Assembly: GCA_904387055.1 (NCBI GenBank)
Contig: CAJFKV010000006.1
Coordinates: 1 to 64,000 of the forward strand
Direction of reading: 5' to 3'
Length of the DNA: 64,000 nt
DNA from: Candidatus Heteroruminococcus faecigallinarum
GTDB taxonomy: Bacteria > Bacillota > Clostridia > Oscillospirales > Ruminococcaceae
The notes beneath the pieces are model-generated. The model saw nothing but the letters and a program-made list of their open reading frames with translations, did not search any database and was not told the DNA's origin. Below, piece by piece: positions 10,012-19,887 of this stretch. Both the position numbers and the translations under genes were made by a program. Positions within the stretch are counted from its first letter, which is position 1. Each line of letters opens with the position of its first letter.

Positions 10012-11039
10012 GGTGTGTCCTCCTTTTTGGGATCGGTTTGGGCGGGTCGTACCCGCAGCTGGCGGCCTTCCAGGGCCGGGTCTTCTTCCAGGACAAAGGG
10101 ATAGCCCCTGGCGGCCAAAAACGCCTTCCAGATCCCTTTCTGCCCGCCCAGGCAGGACCGGGCGGCGGGGGCCACCTGGATCACCACCGGCCCCGGGGCG
10201 ATGCCTGCCGCCTGGGCCGCGGCCAGGGCGTCCTCCGCCAAGAGGCGGCCCCGGCACAGCTCCCCCAGGGCGGGATGGTAACAGCCGCCGGTCATCCTCT
10301 TCTCCACCTGGGGGGAAGCGTGGAGGCCCAGCCGCAGCACCGGAATGCCCGCCTGGTCAAAGAGGCGCAGCAGCGCCGCGCACAGGGGGATCGTCTCCTC
10401 CAGGCCGGGAGGCTGGTAGAGGCCCTCCCGGCGCGCCTGGTCCAGCCGGGTTCCCTCCAGCACCACCGTGGGATAGATCCGCACCCCCTGGGGTCCCAGG
10501 GCAATCAGCCGCCGGGCGGTTTCCATCGCCCCCTGGGGGCTGTCCCCCCACAGGCCGGTCATCATCTGGAGCCCCAGAGAGAACCCGCCCCTCCGGATGG
10601 CCCCGGCGGCCGCCTCCACCTGGGCGGCGGTGTGGCCCCGGCCGTTGCGGCGGAGGACCTGGTCGTCCATGCTCTGGGCGCCCAGCTCGATGGCAGTCAC
10701 CCGATAAAAGCGTAAAATCTCCAGCACCTCGCCGCTGATGGCGTCGGGGCGGGTGGAGATTCGGATGCCGTCGGCCCGGCCCGGCCCCACAAAGGGGGCG
10801 GCGGCCTCCAGCAGCTGGAGCATCTGGGGGCGGGGGATGGCGGTGAAGCTGCCGCCAAAGAAGGCGATCTCCATCCGCTGGTAGCGGCGCCGGTTCTCCA
10901 GGCCCCGGCGGCACCCCTCCGCCACCTGCTGAGGGGTAGGGGCCCCTTCCCGGCCGGAGATGCTCTCCTGGTCACAGAAGCTGCACCGGTGGGGGCAGCC
11001 CAGATGGGGGACAAAAAAGGCGATGTTGGCGGTTCTCAT
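10008..11039 (-). CDS. Elp3-like radical SAM protein
   Basis: IAFFVPHLGCPHRCSFCDQ CxxxCxxC-type radical SAM motif; located rnc-proximal as often in Clostridia. Confidence 0.85.
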   Translation of the reverse strand: MRTANIAFFVPHLGCPHRCSFCDQESISGREGAPTPQQVAEGCRRGLENRRRYQRMEIAFFGGSFTAIPRPQMLQLLEAAAPFVGPGRADGIRISTRPDAISGEVLEILRFYRVTAIELGAQSMDDQVLRRNGRGHTAAQVEAAAGAIRRGGFSLGLQMMTGLWGDSPQGAMETARRLIALGPQGVRIYPTVVLEGTRLDQARREGLYQPPGLEETIPLCAALLRLFDQAGIPVLRLGLHASPQVEKRMTGGCYHPALGELCRGRLLAEDALAAAQAAGIAPGPVVIQVAPAARSCLGGQKGIWKAFLAARGYPFVLEEDPALEGRQLRVRPAQTDPKKEDTP

Positions 11040-11710
11040 CCTTCGCCCATCAGCTGGAGCGCCTCCTTGGCGGCCATCTGCTCCGCGTTCTTCTTGCTGC
11101 TGCCGGTTCCCCGGCCAATCACGTTGCTGTTCAGGTGGACCTCCACCGAGAACTGCTTGCAGTGGTCCGGGCCGCTTTCTCCCACCAGCACATAGGCGAG
11201 CTTCTCCTCCGGATTCTGCTGCACAATCTCCTGCAGGATGGTCTTGTAGTCCCGGAAGGGGGGCTGCTCCTCCGGGTCGGTCAGGAACTGCTCCACATGG
11301 GGCAACAGGAACCGGCGCGCCTGGTCCAGCCCTCCGTCCAGATAGATGGCGGCAATCACCGCCTCCATGGCGTCCGACACGATGGAGGGCCGCTGGCGGC
11401 CGCCGGTGTGCTCCTCGCCGCGGCCCAGGCGGATCTCCTGGGCCAGACCGATGTGGGAGGCGATCTGGAACAGGCCCTTCTCGCAGACGATGGAGGCCCG
11501 CAGCTTGGTCAAATCCCCTTCCGCCATGTGGAAGCGGTGAAACAGATAGTCCGACACCACAATCGACAGCACGGCATCCCCCAAAAACTCCAGCCGCTCG
11601 TTGTTGGGGATGGGGGTTTTGGACTCGTTGGCATAGGACGAGTGGGTCAGAGCCGTCTCCAGCAGCCCTCGATCCCGAAACCGATACCCGATTCTCTCTT
11701 CAAACTCCAA
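11036..11710 (-). CDS. rnc: Ribonuclease III
   Basis: LLEFEERIGYRFRDRGLLETALTHSSYAN...NERLEFLGDAVLSIVVSDYL and C-terminal dsRBD; TTG start at 11708-11710. Confidence 0.93.
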   Translation of the reverse strand: MEFEERIGYRFRDRGLLETALTHSSYANESKTPIPNNERLEFLGDAVLSIVVSDYLFHRFHMAEGDLTKLRASIVCEKGLFQIASHIGLAQEIRLGRGEEHTGGRQRPSIVSDAMEAVIAAIYLDGGLDQARRFLLPHVEQFLTDPEEQPPFRDYKTILQEIVQQNPEEKLAYVLVGESGPDHCKQFSVEVHLNSNVIGRGTGSSKKNAEQMAAKEALQLMGEG

Positions 11711-11744
11711 GAGGATTCCTCCTTTGCTCCCAGGGCTGGCCCGT

Positions 11745-12770
11745 TTAATGCTGGGGGGCCTCTTTCGTCCGGTGTTTGTACTCCTCCAGGGCCGCCTGGG
11801 TCTTGGCGATGACGTCGTTGTCACACATGAGCACCGCCTGCCGGATGGCGTTCTTCATCGCCTTGCCGTTGGAGTTTCCGTGGGCCTTGATGACCGGCTT
11901 GCGGGTGCCCAGGAGCGGCGCACCCCCGTACTCGGTGGCGTCCATCTTCTTTTTGAACTGGGCCACCTTGCCCCGGACCGCCAGGTACCCCAGCTTCCCC
12001 GCGGTGGAGCTTTGGAAGATCTCCTTCAGCTCCCCCGAGAAGAACTTGGCCACCCCTTCGGTCAGCTTCAGCATCACGTTGCCGGTAAACCCGTCGGCCA
12101 CCGCCACGTCGCAGGCGCCCAGGGGCACCTCCCGGGCCTCCACATTCCCCACAAAGGAAATGGGGGAGGCCGCCAGCAGCTGATGGGCCTGGACATACAG
12201 GTCGGTGCCCTTCGTCTCCTCCGAGCCGATGTTCACCAGCCCCACCCGGGGCTCCTTGACGCCCGCCACCTGCTCCATGTAGGCGGCGCCCATGATTCCG
12301 AACTGCTGGAGCATCTCCGGGCGGCAGTCGTGGTTGGCCCCGCTGTCCAGCAGGAGGAAGCTTCCCCCCACACAGGGGATCTGGGTGGCCAGGGCCACCC
12401 GCTTGATGCCCGGCAGCCGCTTGATGAGGAAGGTCCCTCCCACCACCAGGGCGCCGGTGCTCCCGGCGGAGACAACGGCATCCCCCTCCCCCTCGGCCAG
12501 CAGCTGGAAGGCCCGGGACATGGAGCAGCCTTCGTATTCCTTCAGCAGGGAAACCGGCTCCGCCTCCACCGGGATGGTCCGCTCGGTATGCACCAGGCGC
12601 ATCCCCTCCAGGGAGATCTTGTTGGCGTCGGCAACTGCCCGCATGGAATCCTCGTTGCCTGTGAGGATCACCTGCACGCCGTACTCGTCAATGGCCATAC
12701 GGGCCCCTTGCAGCACCGACAGGGGGGCGTTGTCCCCTCCGAAGGCGTCGATAATAATGGTTCTCGCCAC
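11745..12770 (-). CDS. plsX: Phosphate acyltransferase PlsX
   Basis: 341 aa; TIIIDAFGGDNAPLSVLQGA...DGFTGNVMLKLTEG. Confidence 0.94.
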   Translation of the reverse strand: MARTIIIDAFGGDNAPLSVLQGARMAIDEYGVQVILTGNEDSMRAVADANKISLEGMRLVHTERTIPVEAEPVSLLKEYEGCSMSRAFQLLAEGEGDAVVSAGSTGALVVGGTFLIKRLPGIKRVALATQIPCVGGSFLLLDSGANHDCRPEMLQQFGIMGAAYMEQVAGVKEPRVGLVNIGSEETKGTDLYVQAHQLLAASPISFVGNVEAREVPLGACDVAVADGFTGNVMLKLTEGVAKFFSGELKEIFQSSTAGKLGYLAVRGKVAQFKKKMDATEYGGAPLLGTRKPVIKAHGNSNGKAMKNAIRQAVLMCDNDVIAKTQAALEEYKHRTKEAPQH

Positions 12771-12773
12771 AGT

Positions 12774-14087
12774 TTATTCCTCCTTTTCCAGCACCGCCCG
12801 CAGGCTGTCCACCGCCCGCTGGGCAATCTGGGCATACCGCTGGCGCTTGTCCCGGATGGGCTTGTCCAGGGGCGGCAAGATCCCCATATTGCTGCCCATG
12901 GGCTGAAAGTTGACCACAGTGGGGTCGCTGATATAGGCGGCCAGGGCGCCCAGCATCGTCTCCCGGGGGAGGATGAGGGGCGGGCGGCCGGCCAGGCGGC
13001 GGGCCATGTTCTTCCCCGCCAGAATGCCGCAGGCGGCCGACTCGATATATCCCTCCACCCCGGTAATCTGCCCGGCAAAGGCGATGGGCCGCCCGTCCCG
13101 CAGGAAACAGGTGGGCTCCAGCAGCCGGGGGGAATCGATGAAGGTGTTCCGGTGCATTACCCCATAGCGGACAAACTCCGCCTGCTCCAGGCCGGGGATG
13201 AGGGAGAAGATTCGCTTCTGCTCGCCGAACTTCAGGTTGGTCTGGAAGCCCACCATGTTGTACAGGGAGCCTTCGGCGTTCTCCCGGCGCAGCTGGACCA
13301 CCGCCCAGGGGCGGTGGCCGGTGCGGGGATCCCGCAGGCCCACCGGCTTGAGGGGGCCGTACCGGATGGCGTCCTCCCCCCGCTTGGCCAGCACCTCGAT
13401 GGGCATGCACCCCTCGTACACCTGGGGGGAGGCCTGGTCAAAGTTGTGGAGGGGAGCGGTCTCCCCGTGGATCAGCTCCTGGTAAAAGGCCTCGTATTCC
13501 GCCTTGCTCATGGGGCAGTTGATGTAATCCGCCTCCCCCCGGTCGTACCGGGCGGCGTAGAAGATCTTCTCCTGGTCCAGGGAGGCGGCGGTGACGATGG
13601 GCGCCGCCGCGTCAAAAAAGCTGAGCCCCTTGCCGCCGCAGAGGGTCTCGATCTCCCGGGTAAAGGCCTGGGAGGTGAGGGGGCCGGTGGCAAGAATAAC
13701 CGGCCCTTGGGGGAGCCGGGTCACCTCCCCTTCCTCCACCTGGATGAGGGGATGGGAACGGATTTTGCCGGTGACCTCGTCGGAAAAGGCCCGCCGGTCC
13801 ACCGCCAGGGCCCCTCCCGCCGAGACGGCCGTCCGGGCAGCCGCCTCCATGGTGACCGACCCCAGCATCCGCATCTCCTCCTTCAGCAGCCCGGCGGCCG
13901 ACTCCAGCCGCATGGCCTTGAGGGAATTGGAACAGACCAGCTCGGCAAAGCCGGGGTAGGTGTGGGCAGGAGAGTACTTTTCCGGCTTCATCTCCCGCAG
14001 GAGAACCGGCACCCCCGCCTGCGCCAGGGCCCAGGCCGCTTCGCAGCCGGCCAGGCCGGCGCCCACAACGGTAACCTGAGGGGTCAT
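12774..14087 (-). CDS. trmFO: Methylenetetrahydrofolate--tRNA-(uracil-5-)-methyltransferase TrmFO
   Basis: 437 aa; VTVVGAGLAGCEAAWALAQAGVPVLLREMKP...AFAGQITGVEGYIESAACGI. Confidence 0.94.
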   Translation of the reverse strand: MTPQVTVVGAGLAGCEAAWALAQAGVPVLLREMKPEKYSPAHTYPGFAELVCSNSLKAMRLESAAGLLKEEMRMLGSVTMEAAARTAVSAGGALAVDRRAFSDEVTGKIRSHPLIQVEEGEVTRLPQGPVILATGPLTSQAFTREIETLCGGKGLSFFDAAAPIVTAASLDQEKIFYAARYDRGEADYINCPMSKAEYEAFYQELIHGETAPLHNFDQASPQVYEGCMPIEVLAKRGEDAIRYGPLKPVGLRDPRTGHRPWAVVQLRRENAEGSLYNMVGFQTNLKFGEQKRIFSLIPGLEQAEFVRYGVMHRNTFIDSPRLLEPTCFLRDGRPIAFAGQITGVEGYIESAACGILAGKNMARRLAGRPPLILPRETMLGALAAYISDPTVVNFQPMGSNMGILPPLDKPIRDKRQRYAQIAQRAVDSLRAVLEKEE

Positions 14088-16498
14088 TCCTCTCCCCCTC
14101 CCGTCTTTTCGTAGCCGCAGCCCGGCTTCAGGCAGTGGACCCGACGCAGGCGGCCGGTGGTCCGGAAGAGGGTGGAGCCGCAGTCGGGGCAGGTCTCGGT
14201 GAGGGGCACATCCCAGGTGACAAAGTCGCAGTTGGGATAGTTCTCACAGCCATAGAAGGTCTTGCCGGTTTTGGATTTCTTGGTGAGGACCTTCCCTCCG
14301 CACAGGGGGCAGATCCCTCCCGACTCTTTCACCAGCTTCTTGGTGTTCTTGCACTCGGGGAAGCCGGGGCAGGCCAAAAACTTGCCGAACCGGCCGGTCT
14401 TGATGACCATCTTCCGGCCGCACAGCTCGCAGACCACGTCGGTCTCCTCATCGGGGATCTTGATCCGCTTGCCGTCCATCTCGGTCTCAGCCTTTTCCAG
14501 CGTCTTGGAAAACCCGGCGTAGAAGCTCTCCAGCAGGTCGTGCCAGTCCTCCCGGCCCTCCTCCACCTTGTCCAGGTCGCTCTCCATATGGGCGGTGAAG
14601 TCCACATTCACAATCTCGGCGAAGTGATCCTCCATCAGCTTGGTGGTCACCTCCCCCAGAGCGGTGGGCTTGAGGGCCTTCCCCTCCCGCTCCACATAGC
14701 CACGGGCCAGGATGGTGGTGATGGTGGGGGCGTAGGTGGAGGGGCGGCCGATGCCGTTCTCCTCCAGGGTCTTGATGAGGGACGCCTCGGTGTAGCGGGG
14801 CGGCGGCTGGGTGAAGTGCTGGTTGGGGGTGACGCTCACCCGCTCCAGGGGATCTCGCTCCTTCAGCGGCGGCAGAGCGTTGGCATTTTCCTCCTCGTCC
14901 TCCCGGCTCTCCTCATACAGGACGGTAAACCCGTCGAACTTCACCGTGAACCCGGACGCCTTGAACCCGTAGGGGCCCGCCTCAATGTCGGCGGAAACGG
15001 TGTCATAGAGGGCGTTGGCCATCTGGCTGGCGATAAACCGCTGCCAGATCAGCTGGTAGAGCTTGAACTGGTCGCTGGTGAGGCTGGCCTTGACCCGGTC
15101 GGGGGTCAGCTCGGCAATGGAGGGGCGGATGGCCTCATGGGCATCCTGGGCACTGGCCTTGGACTTGTAGACCCGGGGGGAAGGCGGCAGATATTCCTGG
15201 CCGTAGGTGGCCTGCACATAGTCGGCCGCTTCCTTCTGGGCCTCGGCGGAGATGCGCAGGGAGTCGGTCCGCATATAGGTGATGAGACCCACTGCTCCGT
15301 ACCCGGCCAGCTCCACGCCTTCGTACAGCTCCTGGGCGGCCTTCATGGTCCGCCGGGACTGGAAGCCCAGCCGCCGGGAGGCCTCCTGCTGGAGGGTGGA
15401 GGTGGTAAAGGGGGGCGCCGGCGCCTTCTTGCGCACGCCGGTTTTCACCTTTCCCACCTGGAAGGAGCAGGCGTCCAGGTCGGCCATGATGGCCTGGGCC
15501 TCTTCCCCGTTCTTGATCTCCACCTTGGCGCCGTCCCTGGTGTTCAGCTTGGCCGGGAAGGTGCGGGGGCTGTCGCCGGTCTTGAGGACCGCGTCCACCG
15601 TCCAGTATTCCTCCGGCTGGAAGGCCCGGATCTCCTCCTCCCGGTCCACCACCAGCCGCTCCGCCACCGACTGGACCCGCCCGGCGGACAGGCCCTTGCG
15701 GACCTTTTTCCACAGGAAGGGGCTGATCTTGTAGCCCACAATCCGGTCCAGGATCCGGCGGGCCTGCTGGGCGTTCACCAGGTTCTGGTCGATGGAGCGG
15801 ATGTTGGCCATGCCGGCCTGCACACCGCTCTTGGTGATCTCGTTGAAGGTGACCCGGTTGCGGTCCTGGAGATCCAGGCCCAGCTTCTGGGCCAGGTGCC
15901 AGGAGATGGCCTCCCCTTCCCGGTCCGGGTCGGTGGCCAGGTACACCCGCTGGCTGTTCTTGGCATAGGTGACCAGGCTCTTCACCAGGGCCTCCTTGCC
16001 GGCGATATCCTGGTAGTGGGGCTCAAAGCGGTTCTCCACGTCTACGCCCAGCTTGCTCTTGGGCAGGTCCCGGATGTGGCCCATGGAGGCCACCACCTCA
16101 AAGCCATCGCCCAGGTACTTCTTGATGGTCTTGGCCTTGGCAGGGGACTCCACAATCACCAGCTGATACTCCAGCCCCTTGGGCAGCTTGGGAAGGGCGG
16201 GGGCCTCCGGCGTTTTGGAGGCGGTTTTCCGGGTGGTGGTTTTGGTGGATTTTGCTGTTTTGGCCGCGGTTTTCTTGGGTGTGTCCTCCCCCTCGGCCTC
16301 CGCCGCCTTGGCCGTCTTTTTGGCAGGGGTCTTCTTGGCGGCCGTTTTCTTGGCCGCCGGCTTGGCGGCGGTCTTTTTGGTGGCGGTCTTCTTGGTCTTG
16401 GCGGCTGGGGCAGGCTGGGGCGCCTCGTCCGGGGGGACGGGGTCCAGGCCGGACGGCTCCAGGACCGGCTGTTCCAGATCGGTTACCTTCTTCGGCAT
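14084..16498 (-). CDS. topA: DNA topoisomerase I with Lys/Ala/Thr-rich N-terminal extension
   Basis: 804 aa; LVIVESPAKAKTIKKYLG, GLITYMRTDSLRIS, C-terminal zinc-ribbon repeats; about 110 aa AKKTA-rich N-terminus. Confidence 0.95.
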   Translation of the reverse strand: MPKKVTDLEQPVLEPSGLDPVPPDEAPQPAPAAKTKKTATKKTAAKPAAKKTAAKKTPAKKTAKAAEAEGEDTPKKTAAKTAKSTKTTTRKTASKTPEAPALPKLPKGLEYQLVIVESPAKAKTIKKYLGDGFEVVASMGHIRDLPKSKLGVDVENRFEPHYQDIAGKEALVKSLVTYAKNSQRVYLATDPDREGEAISWHLAQKLGLDLQDRNRVTFNEITKSGVQAGMANIRSIDQNLVNAQQARRILDRIVGYKISPFLWKKVRKGLSAGRVQSVAERLVVDREEEIRAFQPEEYWTVDAVLKTGDSPRTFPAKLNTRDGAKVEIKNGEEAQAIMADLDACSFQVGKVKTGVRKKAPAPPFTTSTLQQEASRRLGFQSRRTMKAAQELYEGVELAGYGAVGLITYMRTDSLRISAEAQKEAADYVQATYGQEYLPPSPRVYKSKASAQDAHEAIRPSIAELTPDRVKASLTSDQFKLYQLIWQRFIASQMANALYDTVSADIEAGPYGFKASGFTVKFDGFTVLYEESREDEEENANALPPLKERDPLERVSVTPNQHFTQPPPRYTEASLIKTLEENGIGRPSTYAPTITTILARGYVEREGKALKPTALGEVTTKLMEDHFAEIVNVDFTAHMESDLDKVEEGREDWHDLLESFYAGFSKTLEKAETEMDGKRIKIPDEETDVVCELCGRKMVIKTGRFGKFLACPGFPECKNTKKLVKESGGICPLCGGKVLTKKSKTGKTFYGCENYPNCDFVTWDVPLTETCPDCGSTLFRTTGRLRRVHCLKPGCGYEKTGGGEE

Positions 16499-16590
16499 TT
16501 GGTTTCTCCATTCCGCCGCTTTGCACCGGCGATCACATTTCTACGGAAGGGGAAGGGCCTGCAAAGGGAAATTTGGTGGGTGGCCCTCCC

Positions 16591-17820
16591 TCACGGGATG
16601 CTGTACCGCTTGCCCGGATGGGCGGCGGCCAGGCCTTCTATTTCCAGCTGGGTCAGCGCCGACAGGACCTCCCTGGCCGGCAGCTGCGCGCGGTTCATCA
16701 ATTCTTGAACGGACAGGGGCTCCTCCTCCAGGGCCTGGTACACGGCCCGCTGGCCGGAGGAAAGGGTGAGGGGCGGCGGCGCTTTCTCCCTGGCCGCCGG
16801 AGGGGGAGAGGACTCCTTGGAGGGGACTTTCTCTCCTCTGGGGGCGGCGGAAGGCCCGGTGCGCCGGGTTTTTTCCTGCTCCTCCAATTGATCCAGCAGC
16901 CGACTGTCCTCCAGCTCCTGGCATCGCTCGATGAGGATTCTATCCGGATACTGCTCCAGATATTCTTCCAGAATGTCCCGGGCGGTGGCGGCCGGGATCG
17001 CCCCCTGACTCAGCAGCCAGTGGGGCGCGGCCGACCCGGGGCTGAAGATGCTCCCCGGCACCGCGAACACATCCCGCCCCTGAGCTGCCGCCAAACCGGC
17101 GGTAATGAGGGAGCCGCTGTGGCGGTTTCCCTCCACCACCACGACCCCCAGGGCGAGGCCGGAGAGGATCCGGTTGCGGCAGGGGAAGTTGCCGGAAAGG
17201 GGCTGGGTTCCAGGGGGATACTCGGTCACCAGGGCCCCGGTGGCGGCGATCATCCGCCGCATCTCCTCCCGGCCGGAGGGGTAGTCCACATCCAGGCCGC
17301 AGCCCAGCACCGCGACCGTTTTTCCCCGGGCGCGCAGGGCCCCCAGGTGGGCGGCCGCGTCAATGCCGGCGGCAAACCCGCTTACCACCACCGCTCCCGC
17401 CTGGGCCAGCTGCTGGGCCAAATGGCCGGCGGCCTCCCGGCCGTAGTCGCTGCACCGGCGGGACCCCACGATGCTGATAGCCGCCTCGTTGTCAATCTCC
17501 CCCAGCTCCCCCTGGACATACAGCACCAGGGGCGGCTGCTGAATATGGCGCAGCCGGAGGGGATAGGCCCGGTCGTCCGGGGTCAGGATCCCATACCCCC
17601 GTTCCCGGCAGAGGGAGGCAATCCGGCCGGCCTCGGCCTCCACCTTGGGAACAAGACGATGGATCTCCCCCAGGGTCAGCTTGCCGTCCTCCCGCAGCTG
17701 GCGGGAGGAACGTCCCCACAGCTCCCCCGGGTGGCCGTAAAAGGCCAGTATTTCCTCCCCGCGGCGGGAGGCTGGTCCAAAGATCTGCTGAAACCAGATC
17801 CAGAGAGCGGCGCCGGTCAT
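16591..17820 (-). CDS. dprA: DNA-processing protein DprA/Smf
   Basis: ISIVGSRRCSDYGREAAGHLAQQLAQAGAVVVSGFAAGIDAAAHLGAL...NRILSGLALGVVVVEG; start approximate (17820 or 17826). Confidence 0.92.
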   Translation of the reverse strand: MTGAALWIWFQQIFGPASRRGEEILAFYGHPGELWGRSSRQLREDGKLTLGEIHRLVPKVEAEAGRIASLCRERGYGILTPDDRAYPLRLRHIQQPPLVLYVQGELGEIDNEAAISIVGSRRCSDYGREAAGHLAQQLAQAGAVVVSGFAAGIDAAAHLGALRARGKTVAVLGCGLDVDYPSGREEMRRMIAATGALVTEYPPGTQPLSGNFPCRNRILSGLALGVVVVEGNRHSGSLITAGLAAAQGRDVFAVPGSIFSPGSAAPHWLLSQGAIPAATARDILEEYLEQYPDRILIERCQELEDSRLLDQLEEQEKTRRTGPSAAPRGEKVPSKESSPPPAAREKAPPPLTLSSGQRAVYQALEEEPLSVQELMNRAQLPAREVLSALTQLEIEGLAAAHPGKRYSIP

Positions 17821-17857
17821 AAACATCCCTCCGTTTTTCTGCAAAACCAGGATGAGG

Positions 17858-18649
17858 TCAGCGGCTCTGGACAAGCTCCCACATGAGGATACAGCCTGCC
17901 ACCGCCGCATTCAGGGACTGGCCCGGCCGGGCCATGGGAATGATAATGGAACGGCTGCACCGGCGGATAATCTCCTCCGGCAGGCCGTTTCCTTCGTTGC
18001 CGATCACCACCGCAGCTTTCTGCCCAAAGGGGGTCTCCCCCACCGGGCGGGCCTCGGGGGTGAGGGCCGCCGCACACAGGTCAAAGCCTTCCTCCTTCAG
18101 CTGGTCCATCACCGGCTCCAGCTGGGGAGCCACCATTACCAGCTGGTGAAAGACCCCGCCCATGGTGGCCCGCAGCACCTTGGGGCTGGTGATCTCGGGA
18201 CAATCGGCGGAAAGGATTACGCCGTCGATCCCCAGACCATCGGCCGTCCGCAGGATGGTCCCCACGTTGCCGGGGTCCTGAAGGCCGCACAGAAGAACAA
18301 GGCGGCGCGCATCTTTTATTTTAGAGAGTTGTGGACGGTTGTCAAGTGCCCGGCAGACACAAAACACCCCCTGGGGGGTCTGCGTATCCCCCAGGCGGGC
18401 GGCCATTGCGTCGGAGATGAGGCGGCATTTTTCCGCCCGCCGGGCCAGCAGGGCTGCCTCCTTGGGATGCTTCTCCGCAAAGCTCTCGCTTTGATAGACC
18501 GCCTCCACCTTCACCGGGGAGGCGGCCGCCTCCATGCAGATGCGCAGCCCCTCGGCCACAAAGAGGCCCTCCTCCCGGCGGGCCCGGCGGGAGGAGAGAA
18601 GACGGGCGATCTGCTTCAGCTCCGGGTTTTCTTTGGACGATAGAACCAT
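17858..18649 (-). CDS. TrmH/SpoU-family RNA 2'-O-methyltransferase
   Basis: LLCGLQDPGNVGTILRTADGLGIDGVILS...VVIGNEGNGLPEEII...MARPGQSLNAAVA. Confidence 0.9.
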   Translation of the reverse strand: MVLSSKENPELKQIARLLSSRRARREEGLFVAEGLRICMEAAASPVKVEAVYQSESFAEKHPKEAALLARRAEKCRLISDAMAARLGDTQTPQGVFCVCRALDNRPQLSKIKDARRLVLLCGLQDPGNVGTILRTADGLGIDGVILSADCPEITSPKVLRATMGGVFHQLVMVAPQLEPVMDQLKEEGFDLCAAALTPEARPVGETPFGQKAAVVIGNEGNGLPEEIIRRCSRSIIIPMARPGQSLNAAVAGCILMWELVQSR

Positions 18650-18688
18650 GGCTGCCTCCCTGATGAACAGATGGGTTGTGGTATGAAA

Positions 18689-18722
18689 AGACGCCCGAGT
18701 CAGATTTCCCGACGCGGGCGCC
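18689..18722 (-). terminator. Rho-independent terminator of infC-rpmI-rplT operon
   Basis: Minus strand CGCCCGCGTC...GACTCGGGCG stem followed by TTTT, just after the rplT stop. Confidence 0.7.
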
Positions 18723-18737
18723 GATAGGCGATGTGAA

Positions 18738-19091
18738 CTAGAGGGCAGCCTTGGCCTTCTCCACCAGAGCGGTGAAGGCGGCGGCGTCGTTGATGGCGAT
18801 CTCGGAGAGCATCTTCCGGTTGAGATCGATGCCGGCCTTCTTCAGTCCGTTCATGAAGGTGGAGTAGTTGACGCCGTTGAGCTTGCAGGCGGCGGAAATC
18901 CGGGTGATCCACAGGCGGCGGAAGTCACGCTTCTTCTGCTTTCTGCCGATGTAGGCATAGTTGCCGGACTTCATCACGGCCTCTTTGGCCATTTTAAAAT
19001 GCTTGCTCTTGGCACCAAAGTATCCCTTGGCAAGCTTGAGAACCTTCTTTCTTCTTTTGCGGGTCATCATTGCGCCCTTAATACGAGCCAT
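18738..19091 (-). CDS. rplT: 50S ribosomal protein L20
   Basis: 117 aa; [65 protein letters not shown]. Confidence 0.97.
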   Translation of the reverse strand: MARIKGAMMTRKRRKKVLKLAKGYFGAKSKHFKMAKEAVMKSGNYAYIGRKQKKRDFRRLWITRISAACKLNGVNYSTFMNGLKKAGIDLNRKMLSEIAINDAAAFTALVEKAKAAL

Positions 19092-19146
19092 ATCTAGTTA
19101 CCTCCATTTTGGGTGATTTTCAATTCCTGCGCGTCACGAGCGAAGA

Positions 19147-19344
19147 TTACTTGTAGGGGATCATCAGCTTGATGGCGCCCATGTTGGTCTTGTCGGCATA
19201 GGTACCCTTGCGGAGGCCTCTCTTGCGCTTGGTGTCCTTCTTGTTCAGAATGTGGGACTTGAAAGCATGCGCTCTCTTGACCTTGCCGGTCTTGGTGAGA
19301 TTGAAGCGCTTTTTGGCTCCGGAATGAGTTTTGAGCTTAGGCAT
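19147..19344 (-). CDS. rpmI: 50S ribosomal protein L35
   Basis: 65 aa; [33 protein letters not shown]. Confidence 0.97.
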   Translation of the reverse strand: MPKLKTHSGAKKRFNLTKTGKVKRAHAFKSHILNKKDTKRKRGLRKGTYADKTNMGAIKLMIPYK

Positions 19345-19368
19345 CGTTACAATTCCTCCTACTTGTCC

Positions 19369-19887
19369 TTACTTGGCTGCCTTGGGAGACAGGAACATGG
19401 TCATGCTGCGGCCTTCCAGCTTGGGGAGTTTTTCCACATTGGAAAACTCGGCGCAGGCGTCGGCAAACCGCTGCATCGTCCCGGTGCCCAGCTGGGCATG
19501 GGCCATCTCCCGCCCCCGGAAGCGGATCGAGACCTTGACCTTGTTTCCGCTGCTCAGGAACTTGCGGGCGTGGTTCACCTTGGTTTCAAAATCGTGGACA
19601 TCGATGTTGAGGGAGAGGCGAATCTCCTTGATCTCGATGACCCTCTGGTTCTTTTTGGCTTCCTTCTCCCGCTTGGCCTGCTCGAACCGATACTTGCCGT
19701 AGTCCATAATGCGGCAGACCGGCGGCGTGGCCTGGGGGGCGATCTTGACCAAATCCAGGTTCTTTTCAATGGCCAGCTTCATCGCGTCCCGAGAGGACAT
19801 GACGCCCAGCTGAGAACCATCCTCGCCAACCAGACGGATTTCCTTATCCCTGATTTCCTCGTTGATTGCAAGCTCCTTTGTTGCGAT
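19369..19887 (-). CDS. infC: Translation initiation factor IF-3, proposed non-canonical AUC start
   Basis: Frame extends upstream of ATG 19798-19800 through ATKELAINEEIRDKEIRLVGEDGSQLGV to an ATC preceded by GGAGG with 9-nt spacing; in-frame TGA at 19918-19920 and no ATG/GTG/TTG between. Confidence 0.85.
   Translation of the reverse strand: MATKELAINEEIRDKEIRLVGEDGSQLGVMSSRDAMKLAIEKNLDLVKIAPQATPPVCRIMDYGKYRFEQAKREKEAKKNQRVIEIKEIRLSLNIDVHDFETKVNHARKFLSSGNKVKVSIRFRGREMAHAQLGTGTMQRFADACAEFSNVEKLPKLEGRSMTMFLSPKAAK

Noticed and set aside
5251-10104. 1617-codon + strand ORF opposite ftsY/smc (and similar at 20594-24517, 23250-27545, 11724-14114, 14135-16708)
   Set aside because: Antisense shadows of confidently identified minus-strand genes; low-complexity Leu/Gly/Pro/His translations are typical of the complement of GC-rich coding DNA
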